Positions 9,263 through 17,802 of a DNA stretch of 64,000 nt are shown piece after piece. A model generated the notes under the pieces. That model was not told the DNA's origin. It searched no databases and saw only the letters and a program-made list of their open reading frames with translations. Position numbers and translations under genes: made by a program. This DNA comes from Streptomyces sp. RPT161 (GTDB lineage: Bacteria; Actinomycetota; Actinomycetes; Streptomycetales; Streptomycetaceae): the NCBI RefSeq assembly GCF_027533845.1, contig NZ_JAPZVN010000001.1:124001-188000 (forward strand), given 5' to 3'. Numbering within the stretch: position 1 is the stretch's first letter; each line of letters starts with the position of its first letter.

Positions 9263-10811
9263 GCGGGCCACGTCGGGAACCGGCGGACCGGAGGGGCGTA
9301 TAGCACGCCTGGGCCGGTCCGCCCAGACCCGTTGGCAGGCCGCCGGTCTGCTGGAGAAGGCGGTGTCCGCCGCCGCGCTGCTGGTCGTCGTACTGCTCGC
9401 GCTGATGGTGGTGAAGCTGCCGTGGGCGGGCGACCTGGGAATCCACGCCGCCACCCTCGACCGGCTGCGGCACGACCTCGGCAACCCGGGCGATCCGCTG
9501 GTCAAGGCGGATGTCGACAGCCCGTACTACTCGCCGTGGATGCTCTTCCTGGCGCTGATCGGCAAGGTCACCGGGGCGACCACGTTCCAGGTGCTGCACC
9601 TCGCCGCCGCGATCAACCTGGTGCTGCTGGTCACCGGCATCCGGCAGTTCGTGCGTACGCTCACCTCCCGCCGGGCGGCGGTGCCGCTGGCCATCCTGTG
9701 CGTCACGCTGCTGTACGGCTGGGAGCTGTTCACCTGGAGCGGCTTCCCCGGGGCAACCTCGCTGGCCCTGTGCATCGCCTACCCCAGCACCTTCGCCATG
9801 GGCGTGGCGTTCCACCTGTGGGCGATGCTGCGCACCGCCCTGGCCAGGGACTGGGGGATGGCCCGGTACCTCATGCTCGGCGCGCTGCTGGCGGTGGTCG
9901 CGCTCAGCCACCAGTTCACCGGTGTGGTGACCGTCTTCGGGCTGCTGGCGATACTGCTGGGGGCGCGTCCGTGGCCGGGCAGAGCGGCCTGGCTGCGGAT
10001 CGGCGCGGCGATAGCGCTGTCGCTGGCGATCCTGCTCGTCTGGCCGTACTACTCGTTCTTCTCGCTGCTGAACGTCGGCGGCCTGGAGGAGATCCACCGG
10101 CCGCTCTACGACCACCTGGTCTCCCGGTTCGGTCTGCTGTCGCTGGGCATCGTGGCGCTGGCGCTGCGGTTCCGGCGGGACCGGCGCGATCCGCTGGTGC
10201 TGTTCTTCGCCTTCGGCGCGCTGGTGTACGCGCTGGGCGGACTGACCCAGCACTGGTCCTACGGTCGGGTGCTGCCCGCGGTCTTCATCTCCGCGCAGGT
10301 CGCGCTGGCGGTGGAGCTGGCGGGCGAGGCCGGACGGCGGGCGCGCCGGGTCCTGGTGCCGCTCACCGCGCTGGCGCTGCTGGTCGGTTGCTGGTCGCAG
10401 GTGGGGGCGCTCAACTACGTGGCGTCCACGAAGTCGGTTCCGGTACTGGGCAGTGCGCCGGCCCAGCATGAGTGGGGCGGCTACCAGTGGATCACCAAAC
10501 ACGTGAAGTACGGCCAGGTGATCATGACGAAGGACTACTTCGCCCTTCGCCAGGCGCCCGCGTACGGGCCGTACACCGTCGCGTCCGGTTACCCGGACTT
10601 CTTCCTCAAGGACGAGGCGCAGCGGTCGAAGGACACCAAGAAGTTCTTCGAGAAGGGCACTTCGCGTGCGCAGCGGTTGGCGCTGCTGCACAAGTACCAC
10701 GTGCGCTGGGTCATCCAGTTCCGCAGCGACGGGGGCTTCGCCCCCGGCGACCCCGCCCTCAAGAAGGTGGCCAAGGGACCGAACGGCGAGCTGCTGCTGA
10801 AGGTGGTCTGA
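9246..10811 (+). CDS. Uncharacterised multi-pass membrane protein, GT-C-like
   Basis: 521 residues with about eleven hydrophobic segments between residues 38 and 385, then a soluble C-terminal domain of about 130 residues. The first outside loop carries several acids (GDLGIHAATLD and VDSPYYSPWM), a layout common in GT-C glycosyltransferases; no family signature is certain. The GTG at 9246 lies inside the end of the polyprenyl-phosphate-mannose synthase gene, so the two are translationally coupled. The simplest inference is a transferase, flippase or assembly partner using that lipid-linked mannose. It ends at a large palindromic terminator. Confidence 0.6.
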   Translation: MPAAAERATSGTGGPEGRIARLGRSAQTRWQAAGLLEKAVSAAALLVVVLLALMVVKLPWAGDLGIHAATLDRLRHDLGNPGDPLVKADVDSPYYSPWMLFLALIGKVTGATTFQVLHLAAAINLVLLVTGIRQFVRTLTSRRAAVPLAILCVTLLYGWELFTWSGFPGATSLALCIAYPSTFAMGVAFHLWAMLRTALARDWGMARYLMLGALLAVVALSHQFTGVVTVFGLLAILLGARPWPGRAAWLRIGAAIALSLAILLVWPYYSFFSLLNVGGLEEIHRPLYDHLVSRFGLLSLGIVALALRFRRDRRDPLVLFFAFGALVYALGGLTQHWSYGRVLPAVFISAQVALAVELAGEAGRRARRVLVPLTALALLVGCWSQVGALNYVASTKSVPVLGSAPAQHEWGGYQWITKHVKYGQVIMTKDYFALRQAPAYGPYTVASGYPDFFLKDEAQRSKDTKKFFEKGTSRAQRLALLHKYHVRWVIQFRSDGGFAPGDPALKKVAKGPNGELLLKVV

Positions 10812-10820
10812 GATTTTTTT

Positions 10821-10871
10821 GGGGCTCCGCCCCAAACCCCCCACTGTGTCGGGGGTTTGGGGCGGAGCCCC
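10821..10871. terminator. Long palindromic terminator between convergent genes
   Basis: GGGGCTCCGCCCCAAACCCC pairs with GGGGTTTGGGGCGGAGCCCC around CACTGTGTCG. It separates the rightward membrane-protein gene (ends 10811) from the leftward glycosyltransferase gene (ends 10914), so it can stop both. It carries the GGGGCTNCGCCCC core that recurs elsewhere in this window. Confidence 0.7.
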
Positions 10872-10913
10872 TTGTCTTTCGAGGCCGGGGGACGAGCCCC
10901 CCGGCCAGCAGCC

Positions 10914-12593
10914 CTACTTCGCCAGGCCTCGGACGAGGCCGCTCACCTTCCGCAGGCCAGGGCCTGCCACCCGGGCCAGCGTCGGGAGGTGGGGCTCCGC
11001 CTTCGCCAGCAGGCCCGCCCGCTCCCAGCGGACCTGGATGCGGCCGGCGCCGTGGCCCTCCGGCTCCACCGTGACGGTGTGCTCGGCCACGCCGCGGTGG
11101 TACGCGATCCGCTTGCTCAGCGCCGGGAAGTCCAGCGGCGCCAGCAGCAGACCGGTGTTGTGCTGCCGGTGCTGGGTGATCGCCAGCACCGGATGCCGTA
11201 CCCCGGCGAACCCGTGCGGCGGCAGCGGCACCGAGGACAGGTCAAGGGTGACCGTCCCCTCGAACAGCCCCGGCCGCACCGGGTCCAGCCGGAACGACAC
11301 GCTCAACCGCTTGGTGGCGGGCGCCAGATGGATCGTCGCCACCACCGGGGCCATCGGCAACTGGTTGCCCGGGTCGTAGGTGCGCACGTCCAGCGTGATC
11401 CGCGAGCCCGACTCCGGCTCGATCCGGGTGATCTCGTGCCGCAGCAGCGCGTTCTTGAACGGCCGGGTGCGCAGGTCGAGGTCGCTGACCTCCAGCTCGC
11501 GCGCCGACTCGGGGTCGGCGGGAACCACCGAGCCCCAGTAGACACGGCCCGTGCCGTCCTCGGTCACCTCGCGCGGCGCCACCTCGCGGCTCATGCCGCG
11601 GGAGGCCGACTGCGCCTCCTCATAACGGCCGTCGCGCACCAGCTGGATCACCACGCGCTGGTCGCGCGGCAGTCGGCGGAACGCCTCGGGGGCGAGCGTC
11701 TCCAGGTACGGGCCGATCTCGTCGGCGAACTGCTTGATCCAGTCGTGGCTGCGGTACGGCAGGTCACCGGTGTACATCCGCAGGTCGTGCTTGAGGAACT
11801 TGAAGTCCTTGTCCGCCTTGATCGCCTGGTGACCGCTCTCCACCAGGAAGTCGTCGATCAGCCGGGCGACGTTGATCCGGTCCCGGACGTTCTCGATCCG
11901 GTGCCGCTGGTTGGAGATGGACAGCGCGCCCACCGCCTCGTACGGCGAGATGTACCAGCGGTACACCGGGTCCGGCACGATGGTGAACGCCCGCGCCAGG
12001 CAGTACGCCTGGGCGGAGAACAGCTGGTCCTCGTAGTGGATGCCCTCGGGGAAGCGCAGCGCGTGCCGGTCGATGAACTCCCGGCGGTACATCTTGTTGG
12101 TCGACAGGTGCTCGAACAGCACCCCGGGGTGGTGCTCGATGCCGCGCACCGTCTGCTTCTTGGTGAACAGGTGCGGATGCCAGGCCGACACGGACCCGGT
12201 GTCGGTGCGCACCCGCTCGACCCCGCCCATCGCGAAGTCGACGGTGTCGTCCGAGCGCAGCTCGTCCAGCAGCAACTCCAGTGCCCGCTCGGGCAGTTCG
12301 TCGTCGCTGTCGAGGAACATCAGGTACGGCGCCTTGGCGATCTCGATCGCCGAGTTGCGCGGGCGGCTGCAGCCACCGCTGTTCTGCGGCAGGCGGTTGT
12401 AGACGATGCGCTCGTCCCGCGCCGCCAACGCACGGGCCACCTCGGGAGTGTCGTCCGTCGAGTGGTCGTCGCTGATGATGATCTCGATGTTGCGCAGCGT
12501 CTGACGGCGCAACGACTCCACCGCACGCGGCAGTCGCTCCGCGTCGTTGTAGACGATCACCGTGACGGTGACGTCGGGGGCCGTCGGGGCCAT
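10914..12593 (-). CDS. Family 2 glycosyltransferase with C-terminal accessory domain
   Basis: 559 residues. The N-terminal GT-A domain has TVIVYNDAERL at 11-21, SDDHSTDDT at 41-49, the SGGCSRPRNSAI segment at 72-83 and the metal-binding DSDD at 95-98, so it should use a nucleotide sugar. After about residue 310 comes a beta-rich region of some 240 residues without a recognised family. The ATG at 12593 has an excellent ribosome site (GGAGG, 8 bases upstream). The TagF-like gene lies 86 bases upstream on the same strand, and a related GT2 lies at 16149-17723. A role in a wall teichoic acid-like or capsular polymer is inferred from neighbours; sugar and acceptor are unknown. Confidence 0.8.
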   Translation of the reverse strand: MAPTAPDVTVTVIVYNDAERLPRAVESLRRQTLRNIEIIISDDHSTDDTPEVARALAARDERIVYNRLPQNSGGCSRPRNSAIEIAKAPYLMFLDSDDELPERALELLLDELRSDDTVDFAMGGVERVRTDTGSVSAWHPHLFTKKQTVRGIEHHPGVLFEHLSTNKMYRREFIDRHALRFPEGIHYEDQLFSAQAYCLARAFTIVPDPVYRWYISPYEAVGALSISNQRHRIENVRDRINVARLIDDFLVESGHQAIKADKDFKFLKHDLRMYTGDLPYRSHDWIKQFADEIGPYLETLAPEAFRRLPRDQRVVIQLVRDGRYEEAQSASRGMSREVAPREVTEDGTGRVYWGSVVPADPESARELEVSDLDLRTRPFKNALLRHEITRIEPESGSRITLDVRTYDPGNQLPMAPVVATIHLAPATKRLSVSFRLDPVRPGLFEGTVTLDLSSVPLPPHGFAGVRHPVLAITQHRQHNTGLLLAPLDFPALSKRIAYHRGVAEHTVTVEPEGHGAGRIQVRWERAGLLAKAEPHLPTLARVAGPGLRKVSGLVRGLAK

Positions 12594-12679
12594 GGGTCCT
12601 CCGGGAACTTCCTCGGCTGGCGGTCCGGGGGTCGCCCCCCGGGAAAATCCACTACAAGAGCTGTCCGGCGCGGCAGCGC

Positions 12680-14905
12680 TCACCGTGCGTTGTCGGCCAC
12701 TAGTCGGGCGGCCACCTCCGGCGCCGGCGCCGGAGTGCGCTCCTCCAGTGGTATCACCGGCGGCACGTTCGCCTGCCCGAGGAAGACGTGGCGCACCACC
12801 CGCTCGGCGGCGTGCCCGTCGTCGAAGTCGCAGAACTTCCGGCGGAACTCGGCCCGCTTGGCGGTGGCGTGCTCATCCCGCCAGCCGCCGTCCAGGAACA
12901 GCCGCTCCACCTCCTCCTGGCTGCGGCCGACCGCGCCCGGGGACAGCTCGGTCAGGTCGAAGTAGACGCCACGGGTGACCGAGTAGGTCTCCCAGTCGTC
13001 CGCGAAGACCACTATCGGCCGGTCCAGGTTGGCGTAGTCGAACATCACCGAGGAGTAGTCGGTGATCAACGCGTCGGAGGCCAGGCCGAGTTCCTCCACC
13101 GAGTCATAGCGCGAGACGTCGATGATCAGGCCGCGCCGGTGCAGCTCCTCCAGCGGGGACAGGCCCCGGTCGTAGAAGTAGTGGCCGCGCACCAGCAGCA
13201 CGAAGTCCTCGCCGAGGTTGCGGGCCATCCGCTCCAGGTCCAGGCGCGGCTTCCAGTCGGCCTCGTAGTCGCGGTGCGTCGGCGCGTACAGCAGCGCCTT
13301 GCGGCCCGGCGCGATGCCCAGCCGCTCCCGGATGCGCAGCACGTCCTCGGCGGTGGCCGTGTAGTAGACGTCGTTGCGCGGGTAGCCGTAGTCGAGCGAG
13401 GTGAACGGCACCGGGTAGGCGCGCTCCCAGGTCTCGGTGGAGTGCGAGTTGGCCGAAACGCTGTAGTCCCAGCGGGCGCAACGCTCCAGCAGCGCCTCGT
13501 AGTCGACACCGCGCGAGGTGGCCGGGAACGGGATCTGGTCGGTGCCCATCCGCTTCAGCGGCGTGCCATGGTGGGTCTGCACATGGATCTGGCCGGGCCG
13601 CTTGGTCACCGAGTCGGGGAAGTTGACGTTGTTGACCAGGTACTTGGCGCGCGCCATCACGCTCCAGTAGCGGCGGCTGCCCGGCACCACGTAGTCCACA
13701 CCGGCGGGCACCAGCGGCACGTCGGCGCGGCGCACCACCCACACCTGGCGGATGTTCGGGGCGAGTTCGGCGAGCTTGGCCGAGATCGCCGCCGGGCTGC
13801 AGGCGACACCGCGGTCCCAGTACGCGGAGAAGACCGCCAGGTCCTCCTCCAGGGGGTGCCGCAGCTGCTCGCGGTAGGCGCTCTCCTTGGCCAGGTCCGC
13901 CGCCTTGCGCTTGGCCTTCACGGCCAGCGTGCGCACGGTACGGCGCTTGCGGTTGGCGGACTGCAGGGCGCGGTAGCCGGAGTACGAGTCGCGCTCCAGC
14001 ATGGCGTGCCGCACACCGTTGAGGTTCGACGGGCGCTGGTAGTCGTTCGGCTTGTAGCGCAGGAAGTGCTCGGAGGCGCGGTGGAAGAACGCGGCCTGCT
14101 CCCGCTCGTCCAGGCCGGGCACGGTGAGCACCTTCAGATAGCGGCGGATCATGCCGCTGAAGACGATCGCCCGGTGCTCGGGGAGCACCGAACGGCTGCC
14201 CAGCAGCTCCCACAGCGCGTCGTACTGGTCGAACAGGTTGAACTGCCCGCGCTCGCGCACCGGCGTCTCCGGCTCGCGGCGGCGCAGGCAGACCTTGTCG
14301 AGTATGGCGATCCGGTCGGCGGCCAGCAGGCTGCCGATGGCGGGCAGCACCTCGGCGTACTCGTCCTTGTCGAACAGCTCGCGGTGCGCCTCGTAGAAGT
14401 CGGCGCGCAGCACGCGGTTGCTGAGCGTGGGGGTCAGGTGCAGCGTCTCCGGCTGCTGGTACACCGAGAAGACCTCGCGCCCGGGGGCGATGAACAGGCG
14501 GCCGTCGCCGCTGGCGATCGCGTCGTTCCACCAGTGCGAGCGGACGTGGTCGAAGACCACCGCGTCCGGCTCACCGGTCTCGGCGATCCGCCGGCCCAGT
14601 GCGGCCAGCGCGCCGTCGGTGAGGCAGTCCCGGCCGTCGATGAACAGCAGGTAGTCGCCCTTGGCCTGCTTCGCCGCGACGGCGCGGGCGGCACCGTTGG
14701 TCAGCGGCTTGGGGAGGTGGACGGCGTGCACCCGCTCGTCCCGCTCCGCGTACTCGTCGACGATGGCTCTCGTGGCGTCGGTCGAGCCGTTGTCCACGGC
14801 GATGACCTCCACCCCTTCGGCGGGCAGGCCGAGTGCGCTGTCGAGGCACTCCCGGAGGTAGCCCTGGGCGTCGAGGGCGGTGACGATGACGCTGAACGTT
14901 GTCAT
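12680..14905 (-). CDS. Two-domain GT2 plus CDP-glycerol:glycerophosphotransferase (TagB/TagF-like)
   Basis: 741 residues. Residues 1 to about 230 are a GT2 domain (SVIVTALDAQGY at the start, VDNGSTDAT near 36-44). Residues about 370-705 match the CDP-glycerol poly(glycerophosphate) glycerophosphotransferase family: HHGTPLKRMG near 442, YAPTHRD near 538 and LITDYSSVMFDYA near 612, which hold the catalytic His and Asp positions of TagF. Such enzymes add polyol-phosphate units from CDP-activated donors to a lipid-linked acceptor at the membrane. The GT2 fusion suggests a polymer alternating sugar and polyol phosphate. Upstream is an AT-rich divergent promoter region shared with galE. Confidence 0.85.
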   Translation of the reverse strand: MTTFSVIVTALDAQGYLRECLDSALGLPAEGVEVIAVDNGSTDATRAIVDEYAERDERVHAVHLPKPLTNGAARAVAAKQAKGDYLLFIDGRDCLTDGALAALGRRIAETGEPDAVVFDHVRSHWWNDAIASGDGRLFIAPGREVFSVYQQPETLHLTPTLSNRVLRADFYEAHRELFDKDEYAEVLPAIGSLLAADRIAILDKVCLRRREPETPVRERGQFNLFDQYDALWELLGSRSVLPEHRAIVFSGMIRRYLKVLTVPGLDEREQAAFFHRASEHFLRYKPNDYQRPSNLNGVRHAMLERDSYSGYRALQSANRKRRTVRTLAVKAKRKAADLAKESAYREQLRHPLEEDLAVFSAYWDRGVACSPAAISAKLAELAPNIRQVWVVRRADVPLVPAGVDYVVPGSRRYWSVMARAKYLVNNVNFPDSVTKRPGQIHVQTHHGTPLKRMGTDQIPFPATSRGVDYEALLERCARWDYSVSANSHSTETWERAYPVPFTSLDYGYPRNDVYYTATAEDVLRIRERLGIAPGRKALLYAPTHRDYEADWKPRLDLERMARNLGEDFVLLVRGHYFYDRGLSPLEELHRRGLIIDVSRYDSVEELGLASDALITDYSSVMFDYANLDRPIVVFADDWETYSVTRGVYFDLTELSPGAVGRSQEEVERLFLDGGWRDEHATAKRAEFRRKFCDFDDGHAAERVVRHVFLGQANVPPVIPLEERTPAPAPEVAARLVADNAR

Positions 14906-14986
14906 GGAGTGACGGTTCCTGGGGTGGGCGCGACGGGTATGGGGCGACGAGAGACGGTGAGATCTGAGTGAATTTTTAGTTCTGAA

Positions 14987-14999
14987 ATCCTACGGTAGG
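14987..14999 (-). promoter_or_regulatory. Putative -10 element and palindrome before the TagF-like gene
   Basis: On the minus strand TAGGAT (14992-14987) is a perfect Streptomyces-type -10 hexamer. It sits in the perfect palindrome CCTACGGTAGG (14989-14999) and next to an AT-rich stretch (14970-14988). No good -35 was found, so an activator may be needed. The gap also serves galE in the other direction. Confidence 0.35.
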
Positions 15000-15083
15000 C
15001 AGTCCACGCCCCGCACATGTGTGTGCCCGGGCGTAGCACGGACCGGCCACACCCTACGGGAGCGGCCCCTTAGGGTGTCTGGC

Positions 15084-16055
15084 ATGACGTGGTTGATTAC
15101 AGGCGGTGCGGGGTACATCGGCGCGCATGTGGCGCGAGCCATGGCGGAGGCCGGGGAGCGGGTCGTGGTCTTGGACGACCTGTCGACCGGCATCCCGGAG
15201 CGGCTGCCCCAGGACGTCCCGCTGGTGACCGGCTCCACGCTGGACCGCCAGGTGCTGGACCGCACCCTGGCGGAGCACGGGGTGACCGGGGTCGTCCACC
15301 TCGCCGCGAAGAAGCAGGTGGCGGAGTCGGTCGAGCAGCCCCTGATGTACTACCGGGAGAACATCCACGGTCTTGAGGTGCTGCTGGGCGCCTGCGCGGC
15401 GGCCGGTGTGAAGCACTTCGTCTTCTCCTCCTCCGCTGCCGTCTACGGGATGCCGGATGTGGACCTCGTCACGGAGGACACCCCCTGCCTGCCGATCAAC
15501 CCGTACGGCGAGACCAAGCTGGCCGGTGAGTGGCTGGTCCGGGCGGCCGGCAAGGCGTACGGCATGGGCACCACGTGCCTGCGGTACTTCAACGTGGCCG
15601 GGGCGGCCCGGCCGGAGCTGGCGGACGTGGGCGTGTTCAACCTGGTGCCCATGGTCTTCGAGAAGCTGGACGCGGGCGAGCCGCCGATGGTCTTCGGCGC
15701 GGACTATCCGACGCCGGACGGCACCTGCATCCGTGACTACATCCATGTGCGCGACATCGCCTCCGCCCATCTGGCGGCGGCTCGTCGACTGGCCGGCGGG
15801 GCCACCGGCGACCTGACGGTGAACATCGGGCGCGGCGAGGGGGTGTCGGTCACCGAGATGGTCCAGCGCATCTGCGCCGTGACCGGGCATGAGGACGTCC
15901 AGCCCAAGGTCCTGGACCGCCGCCCCGGCGACCCCGCCCGGGTGGTGGCCTCCGCGGCCCGCATCCGCGAGGAGCTGGGCTGGTCGGCTCAGTACGACGT
16001 CGACGAGATGATCGACTCGGCGTGGGCCGGTTGGCGGGCACGGCACGACGCCTGA
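15084..16055 (+). CDS. galE: UDP-glucose 4-epimerase
   Basis: Interconverts UDP-glucose and UDP-galactose using tightly bound NAD. The 323-residue extended short-chain dehydrogenase has GGAGYIGAH at 7-15 (NAD loop), FSSSAAVYG near 115-123 with the catalytic Ser/Thr region, and the YGETK catalytic Tyr-x-x-x-Lys near 139. The ATG at 15084 has AGGGTG about 7 bases upstream; an upstream GTG gives a longer unlikely protein. It is surrounded by glycosyltransferase genes on the other strand, so it may supply UDP-galactose or its N-acetyl form for the same envelope polymer. Confidence 0.9.
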   Translation: MTWLITGGAGYIGAHVARAMAEAGERVVVLDDLSTGIPERLPQDVPLVTGSTLDRQVLDRTLAEHGVTGVVHLAAKKQVAESVEQPLMYYRENIHGLEVLLGACAAAGVKHFVFSSSAAVYGMPDVDLVTEDTPCLPINPYGETKLAGEWLVRAAGKAYGMGTTCLRYFNVAGAARPELADVGVFNLVPMVFEKLDAGEPPMVFGADYPTPDGTCIRDYIHVRDIASAHLAAARRLAGGATGDLTVNIGRGEGVSVTEMVQRICAVTGHEDVQPKVLDRRPGDPARVVASAARIREELGWSAQYDVDEMIDSAWAGWRARHDA

Positions 16056-16110
16056 GCGCCCGGCCGCGGCCGGTCCGGGGGCTGTGCGACGCCGTGGTGC
16101 CTGCCGCCGC

Positions 16111-16137
16111 CCATCAGCGGCCCACGGCCGCGGGCGC
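16111..16137. repeat. 27-base palindromic repeat, copy 1
   Basis: Matches positions 48207-48233 at 26 of 27 bases. The core GCGGCC-CAC-GGCCGC is a perfect 6-bp hairpin. It lies between the convergent galE and glycosyltransferase genes, so it may act as a terminator; the other copy lies upstream of the cobalamin adenosyltransferase gene. Confidence 0.55.
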
Positions 16138-16148
16138 CGCGGCCCGGC

Positions 16149-17723
16149 CTACCCCCGCCGCAGGCGCCGCCGCAGGACGGAGACCGCGCCGCGCAGGCCG
16201 GGCGCCACGCGGAGGGCCAGCGCGCCGTCCACCGTGGCGTAGGGCTGGACCAGCAGGGCGCCGCCGCGCCTGCTCAGCACGGCGGCGCGGCGCAGGGCGC
16301 CGCCGGCCGCCTGGGCGGCGGTCACCGTGCGACCGCCGTCCGCGAAGTGGACGGTGAGCCGTAGGTCCCGTACCGCCAGATCGCCCTCGGCCAGCGCGGT
16401 CAGGTGGACCGGCGCCTCGGCCGTCCAGGCCGAGGCCTGCGGGGTGAGGCCGGTGGTGTGCGAGGTGATCGTGCGACCGGTGTGGCGGTCGGTCCACTCG
16501 ACGTCGACCGCGACCGGACGTGCCGCGGCCAGCCGCCCGTACAGCTCGTGCACCCGCAGCATCAGCGTCCCCCGCACCGGGCTGAGGGCCAGCGACGCCT
16601 CGGCGGCAAGCGCCAGTTCGCCGATCGGGCAGGCCACCAGCCCGCCGAGAGCGACCTTCGGCAGGTCCTCGCTCCACACCTGCCCCTCGGCGTAGGGGGG
16701 CAGCAGCCGGGCCGGGCGGGCGGCGAGCGCCACGAGCCGGGTCAGGTCACGGGGCTCCGGGGCGGCCAGCACGACCTGGGCGATGGTCCGCGCGGGCGGC
16801 GGTGCGGCGGCCAGGTCGCGTTCCTCGAATCCGGCGAGGTACTCCCGGGCCAGTCGCCACCACTCCCGGCGGTACTCGGCGCCACGCCCGCCCAGCTCAC
16901 GTACGTACATCCGCACCGAGCGGTCGAGGAAGCTGGCCCTGGCGGCGCTGGCCAGCGTCTTCTCCCCCGCCGCGGTGTGGATCGCGACCACCTGGCGGTG
17001 GGCCTCGATCCGGGAGCGCCAGTTGTCGATGCCCGCGCGGTCGAGGGAGATCGACAACCGCTTGGCGGCCCGCCGTACGTGCCACACGTACACGGTGTCG
17101 GGCACCAGGGCGACCCGCGGGGCGGCGGCGAGCACTCGGGCGGTGAAGACGAAGTCCTCGTAGACGAACCGGCCTTCGGGGAAGACGATGCCGTGCTCGC
17201 GCAGGAAGCCGGTGCGGTAGAGCTTGTTGACGCACAACGTGTCGTCCACCAGCCGCGGTTCGTCCTCCGGCCGCTCGACGAGCGCGGGCGCCGCGTACAG
17301 CTCGGAGCGCCACAACGTGTCACGTCCCTCGGGCAGTTCACGCCGTACGCACTGGCCCGCGGCGACGTCCGCGTCGTGGGCGCGGGCGGCGGTCAGCAGG
17401 GCGTCGACCGCACCGGTGGGCAGTACGTCGTCGCTGTCGAGGAACATCACGTACGGGGTGGCGGCGGCGCGGATGCCGTCGTTGCGCGGGGTGCCGCAGC
17501 CCCCGCTGTTCTCGGTCCGCCGCAGCACGCGCAGCCGGTCCTCTCCGGCGGAAAGCCGCTCCAGGACGTCGCCGGTGCCGTCCGTGGAGCAGTCGTCCAC
17601 GGCGATCACCTCGGCGACGGCCGGGCCCTGGGCGAGCGCGGAGCGCACCGCGTCGGTGATGTGCGCGGCGTCGTTGTAGCCGATCACCACGACCGTCACC
17701 GCACGCTGTTCGCTCGTCGTCAT
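16149..17723 (-). CDS. Family 2 glycosyltransferase
   Basis: 524 residues with the same layout as the enzyme at 10914-12593. The N-terminal GT-A domain has VVVIGYNDAAH at 11-21, VDDCSTDGT at 42-50, SGGCGTPRNDGI near 80 and FLDSDD near 103. It is followed by an alpha-helical region and a C-terminal beta-rich segment (about 330-500) that is not recognised. The two probably arose by duplication and may add different sugars to the same polymer. The ATG at 17723 opens the gene. It is convergent with galE and downstream of, but separate from, the DUF6230 locus on the same strand. Sugar and acceptor are unknown. Confidence 0.78.
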   Translation of the reverse strand: MTTSEQRAVTVVVIGYNDAAHITDAVRSALAQGPAVAEVIAVDDCSTDGTGDVLERLSAGEDRLRVLRRTENSGGCGTPRNDGIRAAATPYVMFLDSDDVLPTGAVDALLTAARAHDADVAAGQCVRRELPEGRDTLWRSELYAAPALVERPEDEPRLVDDTLCVNKLYRTGFLREHGIVFPEGRFVYEDFVFTARVLAAAPRVALVPDTVYVWHVRRAAKRLSISLDRAGIDNWRSRIEAHRQVVAIHTAAGEKTLASAARASFLDRSVRMYVRELGGRGAEYRREWWRLAREYLAGFEERDLAAAPPPARTIAQVVLAAPEPRDLTRLVALAARPARLLPPYAEGQVWSEDLPKVALGGLVACPIGELALAAEASLALSPVRGTLMLRVHELYGRLAAARPVAVDVEWTDRHTGRTITSHTTGLTPQASAWTAEAPVHLTALAEGDLAVRDLRLTVHFADGGRTVTAAQAAGGALRRAAVLSRRGGALLVQPYATVDGALALRVAPGLRGAVSVLRRRLRRG

Positions 17724-17802
17724 GGCCCAGACATTACAGGTGGGCGCCGGTCCCCCCGAGGGGACCGGCGCCCACCGTGCGGCTCCCGGAATGGTCTGCG
17801 GA

